NCBI GenBank assembly: GCA_019112865.1
Contig: DXIN01000011.1
Span: forward strand, 1-45,841
Reading direction: 5' to 3'
Length of the DNA stretch: 45,841 bases
DNA from: Candidatus Helicobacter avicola
GTDB taxonomy: Bacteria > Campylobacterota > Campylobacteria > Campylobacterales > Helicobacteraceae
Positions within the stretch are counted from its first letter, which is position 1, and each line of letters begins with the position of its first letter. The notes beneath the pieces were generated by a model. The model had not been told where the DNA came from, made no database searches, and saw only the letters and a program-made list of their open reading frames with translations. Shown one piece after another: positions 9,587 to 19,194 of the stretch. A program made the translations under genes and the position numbers.

Positions 9587-11305
9587 GTGAAAGTTCTTAT
9601 CCAGTTTTTTAGACGCTTTCTGCCATATATCAAGGGGCATTATGGCTCGTTTTTTATCGCTGTAAGTGCTTCTTTGGTAGCGGCACTCTGCACTGCAGGG
9701 GTAACCTATATGGTTGAGCCACTGCTAGGCACACTTATGGGGAAAGTCCCCAAAGACACACCTTTTTTTAGCTTCGAAGATATGGCACAAAACAATCTCC
9801 TTGCTGTTGCTATGCCACTTCTCATCGTTCTTATCTATTTGGGCAAAGCCGGTGGGACCTATGTGCAGTCGTATTTTATGAATTTTATAGGACAAGACAT
9901 TGTGCGTCAAGTGCGTGATAGAATGCTTACGCATATGCTAAGTCTTGAGCTAAGTTTTTTTAACAAAATGCGCGGTGGAGAACTGATGTCGCGTATCACT
10001 AATGATATTGGTGTCATTCGTATGGCGGTGTCTAACTACATCACTGAATTTATCCGCGAGTTTAGCACGATTATTGGGCTTGTTTGTGTGGTGTTTTATC
10101 AAAGTCCTAAACTTGCTATTATCGGGCTTATTGTGATTCCACTCGCGCTTATACCTATTAATATGATTATCCGCAAGATGAAAAAATACGCGCGTTCCTT
10201 GCAGGAAAAAAATGCTGATATTACCTCCAAACTCACCGAAATTTTCAATAATATCGAGATTATCAAAGCAAGCAATGGCGAAAAACTTGAGGCAAAGCAT
10301 TTCAAGGAGCAAAACAAGCAATTCCTTAAAATCAGTATGAAATCCGTGCGCGTTGGGGAATTAACAACACCGCTTATGGAATTACTTGGGGCAGTGGCAC
10401 TCGCTGGGGTTATCTATATAGCTACGATTGAGATTCAGGCTGGGAGACTAACAGCCGAAGAGTTTGGCTCGTTTGCTGCTGCGCTTTTTATGATATTCAC
10501 TCCATTGAAAAAGCTCGTAAATATTTGGGGTAATATGCAGGGTGCGATTGTCGCAAGTGATAGAATCTTTGAAATCCTTAGCAAAACTTCACACATTATA
10601 GATGGCTCACACACACTCACAAAGCCCATAGATTCTATACAAGTCAAAAATGCAAGTTTTTCCTATGAGCAAAATCACGCGATTAAGGGCATTACCCTAG
10701 ATTTTAAACGCAATGAAATCACGGCGCTGGTAGGCAAAAGCGGAAGTGGCAAAAGCACATTAGTCAATCTCATATTGCGTTTGTATGAGTGCGAGAGCGG
10801 GGAGATTCTCATCAATGGTAGAAATATCAAAGACTATACACAAAAGAGCCTGCGCGAAAATATCGCCATCGTTACCCAGAGAATCTTCATCTTTAACGAT
10901 AGTATCGCCAAAAATGTCGCCTATGGTATGGAAGTCGATGAAGAGCGCGTGATAGAGGCACTAAAAAGCGCACAAATGTATGAGTATGTCCAAGCTATGC
11001 CCCAAGGGATTCATACGATTTTAGATGAGTTTGGCACAAATTTAAGTGGTGGGCAGCGGCAGCGCATCGCTATCGCCAGAGCTATGTATAAAAATCCCGA
11101 TATTTTTATCCTTGATGAGGTTACAAGCGCGCTGGATTCACAAACCGAGGATATGATCAAAGAAGCCATACATCTAAATCGCAAGGATAAAATCATCATT
11201 CTTATCGCCCACAGACCAAGCACCATCGAGCTTGCTAATAAGGTCGTAGAAATCAGTGAAGGAAAAGTAACAAAAATACACGAGCGAGAAAAAGTTTTTC
11301 CATAA
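9587..11305 (+). CDS. msbA: MsbA-type ABC exporter (fused permease and ATPase)
   Basis: A half-transporter with six N-terminal membrane helices (to about residue 310) and a C-terminal ATPase. The ATPase has Walker A GKSGSGKST, signature LSGGQRQRIAIARA, Walker B IFILDEVTSALD and the H-loop LIAHRPS. As a homodimer it most likely flips lipid A-core or another lipid-linked substrate. At 572 residues it is the right length for MsbA. The GTG start directly abuts the copP stop with no spacer, so translation is probably coupled to the copper genes. MsbA is the best family name; a lipid-linked oligosaccharide flippase of PglK type is the main alternative. Confidence 0.85.
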   Translation: MKVLIQFFRRFLPYIKGHYGSFFIAVSASLVAALCTAGVTYMVEPLLGTLMGKVPKDTPFFSFEDMAQNNLLAVAMPLLIVLIYLGKAGGTYVQSYFMNFIGQDIVRQVRDRMLTHMLSLELSFFNKMRGGELMSRITNDIGVIRMAVSNYITEFIREFSTIIGLVCVVFYQSPKLAIIGLIVIPLALIPINMIIRKMKKYARSLQEKNADITSKLTEIFNNIEIIKASNGEKLEAKHFKEQNKQFLKISMKSVRVGELTTPLMELLGAVALAGVIYIATIEIQAGRLTAEEFGSFAAALFMIFTPLKKLVNIWGNMQGAIVASDRIFEILSKTSHIIDGSHTLTKPIDSIQVKNASFSYEQNHAIKGITLDFKRNEITALVGKSGSGKSTLVNLILRLYECESGEILINGRNIKDYTQKSLRENIAIVTQRIFIFNDSIAKNVAYGMEVDEERVIEALKSAQMYEYVQAMPQGIHTILDEFGTNLSGGQRQRIAIARAMYKNPDIFILDEVTSALDSQTEDMIKEAIHLNRKDKIIILIAHRPSTIELANKVVEISEGKVTKIHEREKVFP

Positions 11306-11345
11306 CCCTACATCTTGTTTAATATTTCTTAAAACTATTTTGTCC

Positions 11346-11351
11346 TACAAT
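11346..11351 (+). promoter_or_regulatory. -10-like box before frdC
   Basis: TACAAT lies about 50 bases upstream of the frdC ATG, in the AT-rich gap after the ABC exporter gene. The AAGGAG ribosome site follows. It is the only hexamer close to consensus in the gap, so it is the likely promoter of frdCAB. Confidence 0.4.
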
Positions 11352-11401
11352 AATGGCGATATTCGCTTAACTGGGAATAGAACACAATGTAAGGAGAGAG
11401 T

Positions 11402-12163
11402 ATGCGAGAAGAGAAAGTTATCGAGAGCTACACGGGCGTAACTCCAGAACGCAAGCATAGCAAAATTCCTGCAAAGCTGGATTTTTATCAAAGTGCTACG
11501 GGCTTGTTTTTGGCGTTGTTTATGATAGCACATATGTTTTTTGTTTCAAGCATTTTGCTTGGCAAAGAGGCGATGTATGCTATTACAAAGTTTTTTGAGG
11601 CAGATTTTCTGTTTGAGGGTGGGCAGCCGATTATCGTAAGTGTGATCGTTGCGATTGTGATCGTTGCATTCGTTACACACGCGTTTTTGGCGGTGCGAAA
11701 ATTCCCTATCAATTATAGGCAGTTTTTGTCTTTCAAGGTGCATAAAGACCTTATGAAGCATGGAGATACGAGCTATTGGGGATTGCAAGTGCTCACAGGC
11801 TTTGCACTCTTTTTCTTGGGCAGCATTCATCTTTATATTATGCTTACTAAACCTGATACCATCGGTCCAAGCACTTCGTCCTATCGTTTTGTGCAAGATC
11901 ATTTTTGGCTCTTGTATTTGGTGCTTCTTGTAGCAGTGGAGATTCACGGGTCTGTGGGACTTTATAGACTTTGTATCAAGTGGGGTTGGTTTGAAGGGCT
12001 TGGTATTAAGACGCTTCGTGCTATCAAAATGGCTATGACTATTTTCTTCCTTGCGCTTGGTATCTGCACTTATATCGCATATATGTCTATTGGCTTAGAG
12101 CAAGACCCACAAAAAACTATGCAAGATTACAAAGCACAAGATATACGAGACTTTGGCAAATAA
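11402..12163 (+). CDS. frdC: Fumarate reductase cytochrome b subunit
   Basis: This is the dihaem membrane anchor of quinol:fumarate reductase, Wolinella type. It passes electrons from menaquinol through two b haems to FrdB. The 253-residue protein has about five membrane spans and carries the expected haem-ligand histidines in hydrophobic contexts (ALFMIAHMFF, FVTHAFLAV, GSIHLYIML, VEIHGSVGLYRL). AAGGAG precedes the ATG. frdA starts 10 bases after the stop; the C-A-B order is the epsilonproteobacterial one. Confidence 0.96.
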   Translation: MREEKVIESYTGVTPERKHSKIPAKLDFYQSATGLFLALFMIAHMFFVSSILLGKEAMYAITKFFEADFLFEGGQPIIVSVIVAIVIVAFVTHAFLAVRKFPINYRQFLSFKVHKDLMKHGDTSYWGLQVLTGFALFFLGSIHLYIMLTKPDTIGPSTSSYRFVQDHFWLLYLVLLVAVEIHGSVGLYRLCIKWGWFEGLGIKTLRAIKMAMTIFFLALGICTYIAYMSIGLEQDPQKTMQDYKAQDIRDFGK

Positions 12164-12173
12164 AGGAGAATAG

Positions 12174-14156
12174 ATGAAAATAACATATTGTGATGCGCTT
12201 GTCATAGGCGGTGGCTTGGCTGGACTTAGGGCGTCAATTGCTGCAAAACAAAAGGGCTTAAGCACGATAGTTTTGTCTCTCGTGCCTGTAAAGAGATCGC
12301 ATTCCGCGGCGGCACAGGGTGGTATGCAAGCAAGCCTTGGGAACTCAAAAATGAGCGATGGCGATAATGAGGATTTGCATTTTGCCGACACGGTTAAAGG
12401 AAGTGATTGGGGCTGTGATCAAGAAGTGGCGAGAATGTTTGTAACCACTGCACCAAAAGCTATTAGAGAGCTTGCTGCGTGGGGTGTGCCTTGGACAAGG
12501 ATTACAAAGGGCGATAGAACTGCGATTATCAACGCCCAAAAAACCACCATTACCGAGGAAGACTACAGACACGGCTATATCCACTCGCGTGATTTTGGTG
12601 GCACCAAAAAATGGCGAACTTGCTACACTGCTGATGCTACCGGACACACGATGCTCTATGCGGTAGCAAATGAGGCATACAAACACGGGGTAGATATCCA
12701 AGATAGAAAAGAAGCCCTAAGTATCATTCACAAAGATGGCAAGTGCTATGGAGCAATCGTGCGTGATTTGGTAACCGGTGAGCTAAGCGCGTATGTCGCT
12801 AAAGGCACGCTTATCGCTACTGGTGGCTATGGTAGAATCTACAAAAACACTACAAATGCTGTGATTTGTGAGGGGACGGGTTTGGCGATTGCTATGGAGA
12901 CAGGTGTCGCAAAGCTTGGCAATATGGAGGCAGTGCAATTCCACCCAACCCCACTTTTCCCATCTGGAATCTTGCTCACCGAGGGTTGTCGCGGTGATGG
13001 CGGAATCTTGCGTGATGTCGATGGGTATCGCTTTATGCCTGATTATGAGCCAGAGAAAAAAGAGCTCGCAAGTCGTGATGTGGTCTCGCGCAGAATGATT
13101 CAGAGAATCCGTGAGGGCAAAGGCGTGAAGTCTCCTTATGGCGAGCATTTGTGGCTTGATATTTCGATTCTAGGACGCGAGCATATCGAGCGCAATCTCC
13201 GCGATGTGCAAGATATTTGTAAGGTTTTTGCTGGTATCGATCCTGCTGATGAGGGCAAAAAGGGTTGGGCACCAGTGAAGCCTATGCAACACTACTCTAT
13301 GGGCGGTATTCGGACAAATTATCAAGGACACACATATTTGCAGGGGCTTTTTGCTGCGGGTGAAGCGGCGTGCTGGGATTTGCACGGCTTTAATCGCTTA
13401 GGTGGAAACTCTGTGAGTGAGGCGGTGGTAAGCGGTATGATCATCGGGGATTATTTCGCACAATTCTGTGAGAGTGCGCAAACTGACATCGCTACAAATG
13501 TAGTGGAGTCCTTTTTGAAAAAACAGCAGGATTACCTTGAGAGCCTCCTTAATAACTCTGGTAACGAAGATGTGTATGTCATCAAAAATCAAATGAAAGA
13601 CATTATGGAAGAAGATGTGGGAATCTTCCGCGAGGGTAAGGGATTGCAAGATGCGGTAACACGACTAGAGGAGCTGTATAAACGTAGCAAAAATATCCAA
13701 GTCAAAAACAAAAAGCTCCACGATAATCCCGAGCTTGAAGATGCCTATCGCGTGCCAAAAATGCTAAAAATCGCACTTTGTGTGGCACTTGGGGCATTGC
13801 AAAGGACAGAATCTAGAGGGGCGCACAGCCGTGAGGACTATACCAAACGCGATGACCTTAATTGGCTCAAACGCACATTGACAAGCTGGGAAGATCCAAA
13901 CCAAACCTTGCCAACGATTAGCTATGAGGATTTGGACATTATGAAAATGGAGATCGCTCCGGGATTCCGTGGGTATGGTGCTAAGGATAATATGATAGAA
14001 AATCCTCTATCCGCACAGCGACAAGCACAAATAGATGCTATCACACAAGAGATTCAGGGCAAAGGTGGCGATAGATACGCTATCCAAGAAGCATTGATGC
14101 CTTTTGAACTTCAAGCGAAATTCAAGGCAAGAAACCAACGATTAGGAGATAAATAA
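12174..14156 (+). CDS. frdA: Fumarate reductase flavoprotein subunit
   Basis: The catalytic subunit, reducing fumarate to succinate on a covalently bound FAD. The FAD-binding start [15 protein letters not shown] is followed by the flavin-linking histidine at residue 43 in [10 protein letters not shown]. Active-site blocks such as [26 protein letters not shown] and MGGIRTN are intact. Its length of 660 residues is close to the Wolinella enzyme. AAAGGAG precedes the ATG, and its stop overlaps the frdB start by one base (TAATG). It acts on the cytoplasmic face of the inner membrane in anaerobic respiration. Confidence 0.98.
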   Translation: MKITYCDALVIGGGLAGLRASIAAKQKGLSTIVLSLVPVKRSHSAAAQGGMQASLGNSKMSDGDNEDLHFADTVKGSDWGCDQEVARMFVTTAPKAIRELAAWGVPWTRITKGDRTAIINAQKTTITEEDYRHGYIHSRDFGGTKKWRTCYTADATGHTMLYAVANEAYKHGVDIQDRKEALSIIHKDGKCYGAIVRDLVTGELSAYVAKGTLIATGGYGRIYKNTTNAVICEGTGLAIAMETGVAKLGNMEAVQFHPTPLFPSGILLTEGCRGDGGILRDVDGYRFMPDYEPEKKELASRDVVSRRMIQRIREGKGVKSPYGEHLWLDISILGREHIERNLRDVQDICKVFAGIDPADEGKKGWAPVKPMQHYSMGGIRTNYQGHTYLQGLFAAGEAACWDLHGFNRLGGNSVSEAVVSGMIIGDYFAQFCESAQTDIATNVVESFLKKQQDYLESLLNNSGNEDVYVIKNQMKDIMEEDVGIFREGKGLQDAVTRLEELYKRSKNIQVKNKKLHDNPELEDAYRVPKMLKIALCVALGALQRTESRGAHSREDYTKRDDLNWLKRTLTSWEDPNQTLPTISYEDLDIMKMEIAPGFRGYGAKDNMIENPLSAQRQAQIDAITQEIQGKGGDRYAIQEALMPFELQAKFKARNQRLGDK

Positions 14157-14887
14157 TGAGCGCACAAGCAAGAACTTTAACAATCAAAGCATTGAAATTT
14201 GACCCGCAAAGTGCTGTTTCTAAGCCACATTTTCGAGAATACAAGCTCCAAGAAACAGATTCGATGACTATTTTTATCGCGCTTAATCTCATTCGCGAGC
14301 ACCAAGACCCAGATTTGAGTTTTGACTTCGTCTGTCGTGCAGGGATTTGTGGAAGCTGTGCTATGATGATAAACGGGCGTCCGCGCCTTGCGTGTCGCAC
14401 ATTGACCAAAGATCTTCCTGATGTGATCACACTAATGCCTCTACCGGCGTTTAAACTCATCAAGGATTTGAGTGTCAATACTGGCGAATGGTTTGAGGGA
14501 ATGACAAAGCGTGTAGAGAGCTGGATTCACTCCCAAAAAGAAGTCGATATTTCTGCACTTGAGGAGCGTGTCGAGCCTGAAGTCGCACAAGAAGTGTTTG
14601 AGCTAGATCGCTGCATCGAGTGTGGTTGCTGTATTGCGAGCTGTGCGACAAAGGTAATGCGCGATGATTTTATAGGAGCTGCGGGTATGAATCGTGTGGC
14701 GCGTTTTATGATTGATCCACATGATGAACGTAGTGATGAGGATTATTACGAGCTTGTGGGAAATGACAATGGTGTGTTTGGCTGTATGAGCCTTATTGCT
14801 TGCCATGATGTCTGCCCCAAAGAGCTACCATTGCAGAGCAAAATCGCTTACCTCCGCCGCAAAATGGTTTCGGTAGGAATGAAATAA
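14156..14887 (+). CDS. frdB: Fumarate reductase iron-sulfur subunit
   Basis: FrdB links FrdC haems to FrdA flavin through three clusters. The [2Fe-2S] cysteines are in CRAGICGSC and the following LACRTL. The [4Fe-4S] motif is [11 protein letters not shown], and the last cluster uses the later cysteines including [10 protein letters not shown]. The 243-residue length is typical. Its ATG shares a base with the frdA stop. A hairpin plus T-rich run ends the operon just downstream. Confidence 0.98.
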   Translation: MSAQARTLTIKALKFDPQSAVSKPHFREYKLQETDSMTIFIALNLIREHQDPDLSFDFVCRAGICGSCAMMINGRPRLACRTLTKDLPDVITLMPLPAFKLIKDLSVNTGEWFEGMTKRVESWIHSQKEVDISALEERVEPEVAQEVFELDRCIECGCCIASCATKVMRDDFIGAAGMNRVARFMIDPHDERSDEDYYELVGNDNGVFGCMSLIACHDVCPKELPLQSKIAYLRRKMVSVGMK

Positions 14888-14902
14888 GCGTATATTTCAT
14901 CA

Positions 14903-14927
14903 CAAGAGCTTTGCTCTTGCTTCTTTT
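14903..14927 (+). terminator. Rho-independent terminator of frdCAB
   Basis: CAAGAGC, loop TTT, GCTCTTG form a perfect seven-pair hairpin followed by CTTCTTTT, about 15 bases after the frdB stop. It is also the first hairpin of a larger repeat. Confidence 0.75.
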
Positions 14928-14966
14928 ACTTCGTGAAGGGGGAGTTCATACTCCTGCTTTGCGAGC
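14903..14966. repeat. Multi-hairpin intergenic repeat, copy A
   Basis: Successive short hairpins lie downstream of frdB: CAAGAGC/GCTCTTG, CTTC/GAAG (14929-14938) and GGAGT/ACTCC (14941-14954), ending in TGCTTTGCGAGC (14955-14966). A similar arrangement occurs at 36302-36370: CAAG-initiated hairpin, GGAG/CTCC hairpin, then TGCTTCGCGAGC. That suggests a dispersed repeat family whose stems covary while base identity drifts. Confidence 0.5.
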
Positions 14967-15059
14967 TTCTAACCTGTGTTTAAATCTTTGGATTGGTGTT
15001 GCAATGTTTTTGTATGGATTTGGGGGGAGATTCTAAGGAATGCTATTGCAGACTAAGGC

Positions 15060-15091
15060 ACAATCTACTACCTTAAAAGGTGGTAGATTGT
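15060..15091. terminator. Long stem-loop between convergent frdB and the outer-membrane gene
   Basis: Fifteen bases on each side pair (14 Watson-Crick plus one G-T) around a two-base loop. The stem ends nine bases from the last codon of the minus-strand gene. It lacks a strong T tract on the minus side and has a short TTTT on the plus side. A bidirectional terminator or transcript-end stabiliser is the likely role. Confidence 0.6.
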
Positions 15092-15099
15092 ATGAAGTT

Positions 15100-15747
15100 T
15101 TAGAAATTATAAGTGTAGCGCACGCCAAAGGCATAGGGTTGGAGGATTGACATTTTGACATCCATTCCACTTTCAGATGTTGTGGCACTCGCACCTATGA
15201 CGCCAAATCGGTTAAAGAACTCTATCCCATGGTGTTTAGCAAAAATCGTCCTCACACCAAAGTTTATCCCCATATCAAAACCTGAAGGATCTTTGAGCCC
15301 ACCATCAACTATATCTTTTACGATACCACCATAGTGAATCGCATAGCCAAATGAAAGACCAGCAAAAAGTCCTGCAGAGCTTGCTTCGCTAGCGTAGAAG
15401 TTATAGAGCGCATCGACATTTGCCATTACATTGAGGGTGTTGATAGTCTCGTGCAGATTCAAGCCAGCAGGTATTTGGTTTGCGCCATTATTGACTTGGA
15501 GGTATGCCCTCAAACCAAAGCTCTCGGTAAAAAACCACTTATAGCCACCCATAAGTCCATAGCGGAAGTTACCGACACTTGCTGCTTTTGCATTCAATCC
15601 AATTGTATCTCCAAGAGCACCTGCATCCATGTTCATCACGCTATTGCTCACTCCCAAATCCACACCCACAAAGCCACCGCTCTCCTCTGCCATAGCTACG
15701 CCACTAAGTGCTAGAGCCAACGCTCCACTTACCATAAGTTTTTTCAT
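15100..15747 (-). CDS. Small outer-membrane beta-barrel protein
   Basis: This 215-residue protein has a clear signal peptide: MKKL, a hydrophobic core, and cleavage after AMA near residue 20. Alternating hydrophobic strands follow, with a C-terminal RYTYNF ending in phenylalanine, the mark of BAM-assembled outer-membrane proteins. It resembles the small eight-to-ten-strand barrel proteins of Helicobacter; the exact family and ligand are unknown. AAGGAG precedes the ATG. About 90-100 bases upstream lies a nine-G run directly next to a -10-like TAGAAT, which suggests phase-variable transcription. Confidence 0.8.
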   Translation of the reverse strand: MKKLMVSGALALALSGVAMAEESGGFVGVDLGVSNSVMNMDAGALGDTIGLNAKAASVGNFRYGLMGGYKWFFTESFGLRAYLQVNNGANQIPAGLNLHETINTLNVMANVDALYNFYASEASSAGLFAGLSFGYAIHYGGIVKDIVDGGLKDPSGFDMGINFGVRTIFAKHHGIEFFNRFGVIGASATTSESGMDVKMSILQPYAFGVRYTYNF

Positions 15748-15839
15748 AAAAACTCCTTAATTTGTGTTTTTTTGTAGTTTTACTTACTCACGATAAAGAA
15801 TCTTGTGTGAGATTCTCTAGGACATAAATAAAACGCTTC

Positions 15840-15854
15840 ATTCTACCCCCCCCC
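15840..15854 (-). promoter_or_regulatory. Nine-G tract abutting a -10-like box upstream of the outer-membrane gene
   Basis: On the minus strand nine consecutive G (15854-15846) are followed at once by TAGAAT (15845-15840), about 93 bases before the outer-membrane ATG. A homopolymer in the spacer of a promoter can change -35/-10 spacing as it slips, a known way to switch surface proteins in Helicobacter and relatives. That TAGAAT is the true -10 is inference. Confidence 0.5.
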
Positions 15855-16019
15855 TTATAAGAAGCTTAAAAAGAGGATATTTCGTAAAAAATTTTTGAAA
15901 TTTTTGAAATTTGGAGCAATGTTCTCGTATGTGTGTGATAAATCCGTGCTATCGTGTTTGTGGCATAGTGATGTGTGGCATTGGGGAGTGGTAGGGAGAT
16001 GTGGAGTTTGGTGGGTAGC

Positions 16020-18014
16020 TTAGGTTTTGATACCAAACATCCATTGAGTATCAAAAAACCCCGCTACACTATGTGGGTCAAAGGGATTCCACTCAAGCCT
16101 TGGGTCTAGCTTGGTGTTTTCGTCTAGTGTGGATTCCGCGTTGCCTCTGTCTGTTATAATAGCAGACATAGCATTTTTTGCTATCTTATCACGCAGAGTG
16201 AGATAGCGGGATTCTAGCTCACTTTTGTTATGCGTGCTAAAAGTTTCTTGGCGCAGTCGCTCAAGCTCTTTCATATCATTTTCATATTCACGATAAAACA
16301 GCTGTTCTTGCTTTGGTAGCGGGATAAGGCTATTTGCCGAGACAAACTTAAACTCCAAGTTTGGTAGCGGTGCTATATGCTCACTAGGCGCATCACAAAT
16401 CAGCGAGAGAAAACAGCGCAAGCGAGCTATCTCTGTCGCCATAGGCTGTATATCCACGCCATAGATATTGTCTTGCAAAATCCTTAGTTTGCGCTCATAG
16501 GCGGATTGTGGCTCGCTCTTGCCCAAAATCTCATCGAGCTTTTCCCAAAGGTTTAGAATCTCTTGGAGCATACCCATAGGGAATGCTCCGCTTCCACACG
16601 CGGGATCGAGGATTTTGAGCGAATGCAACGCACGCAAGATAGTATCTGCCTCTTGTGTCGCTATCTCCTGCCCTCCGACTTCATCAAAGACAAGAGTTTT
16701 TAGCTTTTCATACTCTATTTTTTGCTCACATTTGGTGTGCAGGGATTGTGCTAATGCACTCTTGCACATATAGCTCACGATTTCGCGTGGCGTGTAGTAG
16801 CTCCCTGTGGCTTTGCGTTTGCTCATGGTTTTTTGCAAGTCTTTGTCGTCTTTTTTGTTGTCGGTGAATAGCACCGAGAGGAGATTCTCAAACACCATAC
16901 CCAAAAGCTCCGGGTCTAGTCCTATCTCTTGCGTGTAGGGCGTGGATTCATCGAGTGTGAAGTGGTAGCTATCTAGGGTTTTGAAAAGCTCCTCAAAGCA
17001 TTTATTGGGGACTATAAGGGTGTTTAGGTATCTGCTCATACCGGTTGTAGAATCCAGCTTGTAGTAGTCGCCATTTTCTTGTGGGGCGAAAAGTCCGCCA
17101 TTGAGGTATGGCACAGAATCTAAAAGTGCGACAATCTTAGATCCTGCAATATCGTTTAAAAGCCCATAGTTGCGGGATTCTCTAGGGGTATTGAGCGTGG
17201 TAAAAAAGAGTGGCTCACACACTTCGTGATAATACTCACTGCTCAAGCTCGTATCCCACAGCCTAGAATCCACCAACCCCTTTTTTTCTAAAAATTTGCA
17301 AAAAAGTATCCGCGAGAGTAGCCGTAGCACAAACTCGCGTTTGGTATCTGCCAAAGTATCTCCGCCCATATCCGCACCGCCCGCTTGCCCTGGCAGGCTG
17401 ATATGCTGGCAAAAATCTAGGAAATGCCCTGTGATAGCTTGGAAAAACTCGGCATTTAGCTTCTCTATGCTTAGAGCTTCTAAAATCGCTTTGTAATACT
17501 CATCGAGCGCGCCATGCTCAATACTAGCGATAGATAGTAGGTTTTTGATATGGGCTGGGTGTGGGGAGGCTAGGTCTATGCCTTTGATAAGTATGATTTT
17601 TTCTAGCACATCTTTTTTCTCGTGCGTGTTTTTGGCATAGCGGCGCGTGGCAAAGGCGATAGAGAGGTGCGTGGAGCTAAGGAAAAAGATGATGTTGTAG
17701 CTTGAAATGGCTTTGTTGATAGCTTTGGTCGCGGTGAGGAGGGCGGATCTGGAGGTGTCTGTGATAGGGATAAGCGAAAAGGCGAGGTTTTTGTGCTCGG
17801 TGCTTGTCGCTTGTCGCAGATGCGCTTCGTAATCTGCGTTGGTAAAGTAGATGATAGCTTCCTTTGGGTCAAAGAGGCTACTATCCTCAAGCACTGAAGT
17901 CTGGGCTAATGCGAGATTTTTAAAGCCAAAAAGCTTCTCAAGCAGGGCGTGAAAACTCTCCTGCGGGGTGGTTGGTAGAGATTGTAACAATGTCGCTATT
18001 TGTGTTTGGTTCAT
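16020..18014 (-). CDS. Adenine DNA methyltransferase, N-terminal half (SAM-binding part)
   Basis: This is the first half of a large Eco57I/N6-adenine-type methyltransferase, placed last in its operon. The ~400-residue N-terminal region is of the kind seen in type IIG and PglX-like enzymes (RILFCKFLEKKGL). Then come GSYYTPREIVSYM near residue 405, motif I ILDPACGSGAFPMGM near residue 466, and NIYGVDIQPMATEIARLRC near residue 515. It stops after WMFGIKT, just where an intact enzyme would continue into the catalytic NPPY motif, which is absent here. That motif begins the separate gene at 19194-20771. AAGGA precedes the ATG by six bases and the gap from the gene before is 10 bases, so it is a deliberate reading frame. 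It should be inactive alone and need the other half. Confidence 0.85.
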   Translation of the reverse strand: MNQTQIATLLQSLPTTPQESFHALLEKLFGFKNLALAQTSVLEDSSLFDPKEAIIYFTNADYEAHLRQATSTEHKNLAFSLIPITDTSRSALLTATKAINKAISSYNIIFFLSSTHLSIAFATRRYAKNTHEKKDVLEKIILIKGIDLASPHPAHIKNLLSIASIEHGALDEYYKAILEALSIEKLNAEFFQAITGHFLDFCQHISLPGQAGGADMGGDTLADTKREFVLRLLSRILFCKFLEKKGLVDSRLWDTSLSSEYYHEVCEPLFFTTLNTPRESRNYGLLNDIAGSKIVALLDSVPYLNGGLFAPQENGDYYKLDSTTGMSRYLNTLIVPNKCFEELFKTLDSYHFTLDESTPYTQEIGLDPELLGMVFENLLSVLFTDNKKDDKDLQKTMSKRKATGSYYTPREIVSYMCKSALAQSLHTKCEQKIEYEKLKTLVFDEVGGQEIATQEADTILRALHSLKILDPACGSGAFPMGMLQEILNLWEKLDEILGKSEPQSAYERKLRILQDNIYGVDIQPMATEIARLRCFLSLICDAPSEHIAPLPNLEFKFVSANSLIPLPKQEQLFYREYENDMKELERLRQETFSTHNKSELESRYLTLRDKIAKNAMSAIITDRGNAESTLDENTKLDPRLEWNPFDPHSVAGFFDTQWMFGIKT

Positions 18015-18024
18015 TGGTGATCCT

Positions 18025-19194
18025 TTAGTTTGGGATTATGGAATTTTTGCGTGCGGTTTTTTGGAGGGAGAAAACAAACAAAAATAGCAAAAGAGAGTAT
18101 GTAACTAATAGGAGGTTTTCTAATGCACCTTTAGAATATATCGCCCCACCTATAAAACCGCCCACACCTAAAATATATTTTGGAGCAACGCATATCATAC
18201 ATAGTGCAATAAAGCCATATATCAAGATTCTAAAGGGAGTGAAAAATACGCTGCAAAATATGAGAAAATATAGTAAATGTATTATGGTTTTTGTTCTTTC
18301 TAGTATTGCACAGGGTAGTTGTTGGAATAGACTAACAAGTCCATTGTCTTTATGGTATTGAGAAAATTTTTCTATGTCTAAGCCATATCGACTTACAAAG
18401 AGGAGTAACCCACATATCCCAATTAATGTGATAACCCAGCCTATAATTTTGGGTAAATCTGTATGGTGGTCGGAAGTGAGGCGGTAGAATTTTAAAACGA
18501 TATTATCTATCCATTCTTTTGAAAAAATTTTAGGCTTTTTGGAATCTAGCTCGATTTCTTTGCAATACAGCTCGATTCTATGGAATTTAGAGGCATCAAG
18601 GAGGTTATCTTGTCGGATAAGAGAGTGTTTGATAATTCTAAAAGAATCTCGTAAGTCTTTAGAAATATCACTAGACTCATTTCTTATCAATTCTTTTGTT
18701 TTATCATAAGAATCTTCTATGTCTATACCGACAAAATTTACAAAATCTAACTTATCAAAGCTTACTCTGGAAAAATTTGGTATTTCTTTAAAAATTACAT
18801 TCCAAAAACCTACCTTTTGCATAAATGCAGAATCTGTGGCGATAAAAAATCTGTCAAATTTAGCATTATCAAAATAAACATTACCCCTAAAATTGCAAGC
18901 CATAGCAGAGAAATTTTGATGAAATTCACACTCTTGAAAAAACACATCGCTATTAAAATATCTGCATTGTAAGGTAACATTTCCCATGAAAGTGGTATGT
19001 ATATTTCTGCCAAGCACGCCAAAAACTATTGGTATATTGTATTCATCAGCTTTGATTCGTATATCTTTTTCTATTATATAATGTTTCTCTTCTTTCTCTT
19101 TCACAAATTCTGGATATCTCTCTTTGAGATATTCTAATATGTCTTTATTCCCTATTTGCTCAATTGTAATAATTATTTCTTGACTTGATTCCAT
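18025..19194 (-). CDS. Pentapeptide-repeat membrane protein
   Basis: A 389-residue protein inserted between the two methyltransferase halves. Residues ~75-165 contain degenerate pentapeptide repeats with a phenylalanine every five residues (CNFRGNVYFDNAKFDRFF, NFSRVSFDKLDF), which fold as a right-handed quadrilateral helix. The last ~150 residues hold several hydrophobic spans (IIGWVITLIGICGLLLFVS, then three more), so it is likely membrane-anchored. The ATG at 19194 shares a base with the preceding stop (TGATG), and AAGGAGG lies just before it. Some pentapeptide proteins mimic DNA and bind gyrase, but nothing here proves that. Function unknown; position suggests a partner of the methyltransferase/helicase operon or a passenger. 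Confidence 0.75.
   Translation of the reverse strand: MESSQEIIITIEQIGNKDILEYLKERYPEFVKEKEEKHYIIEKDIRIKADEYNIPIVFGVLGRNIHTTFMGNVTLQCRYFNSDVFFQECEFHQNFSAMACNFRGNVYFDNAKFDRFFIATDSAFMQKVGFWNVIFKEIPNFSRVSFDKLDFVNFVGIDIEDSYDKTKELIRNESSDISKDLRDSFRIIKHSLIRQDNLLDASKFHRIELYCKEIELDSKKPKIFSKEWIDNIVLKFYRLTSDHHTDLPKIIGWVITLIGICGLLLFVSRYGLDIEKFSQYHKDNGLVSLFQQLPCAILERTKTIIHLLYFLIFCSVFFTPFRILIYGFIALCMICVAPKYILGVGGFIGGAIYSKGALENLLLVTYSLLLFLFVFSLQKTARKNSIIPN

Noticed and set aside
15889-15911. Tandem ATTTTTGAA units near the end of the methyltransferase N-half
   Set aside because: Only two full units in AT-rich DNA; too short to call a functional repeat.
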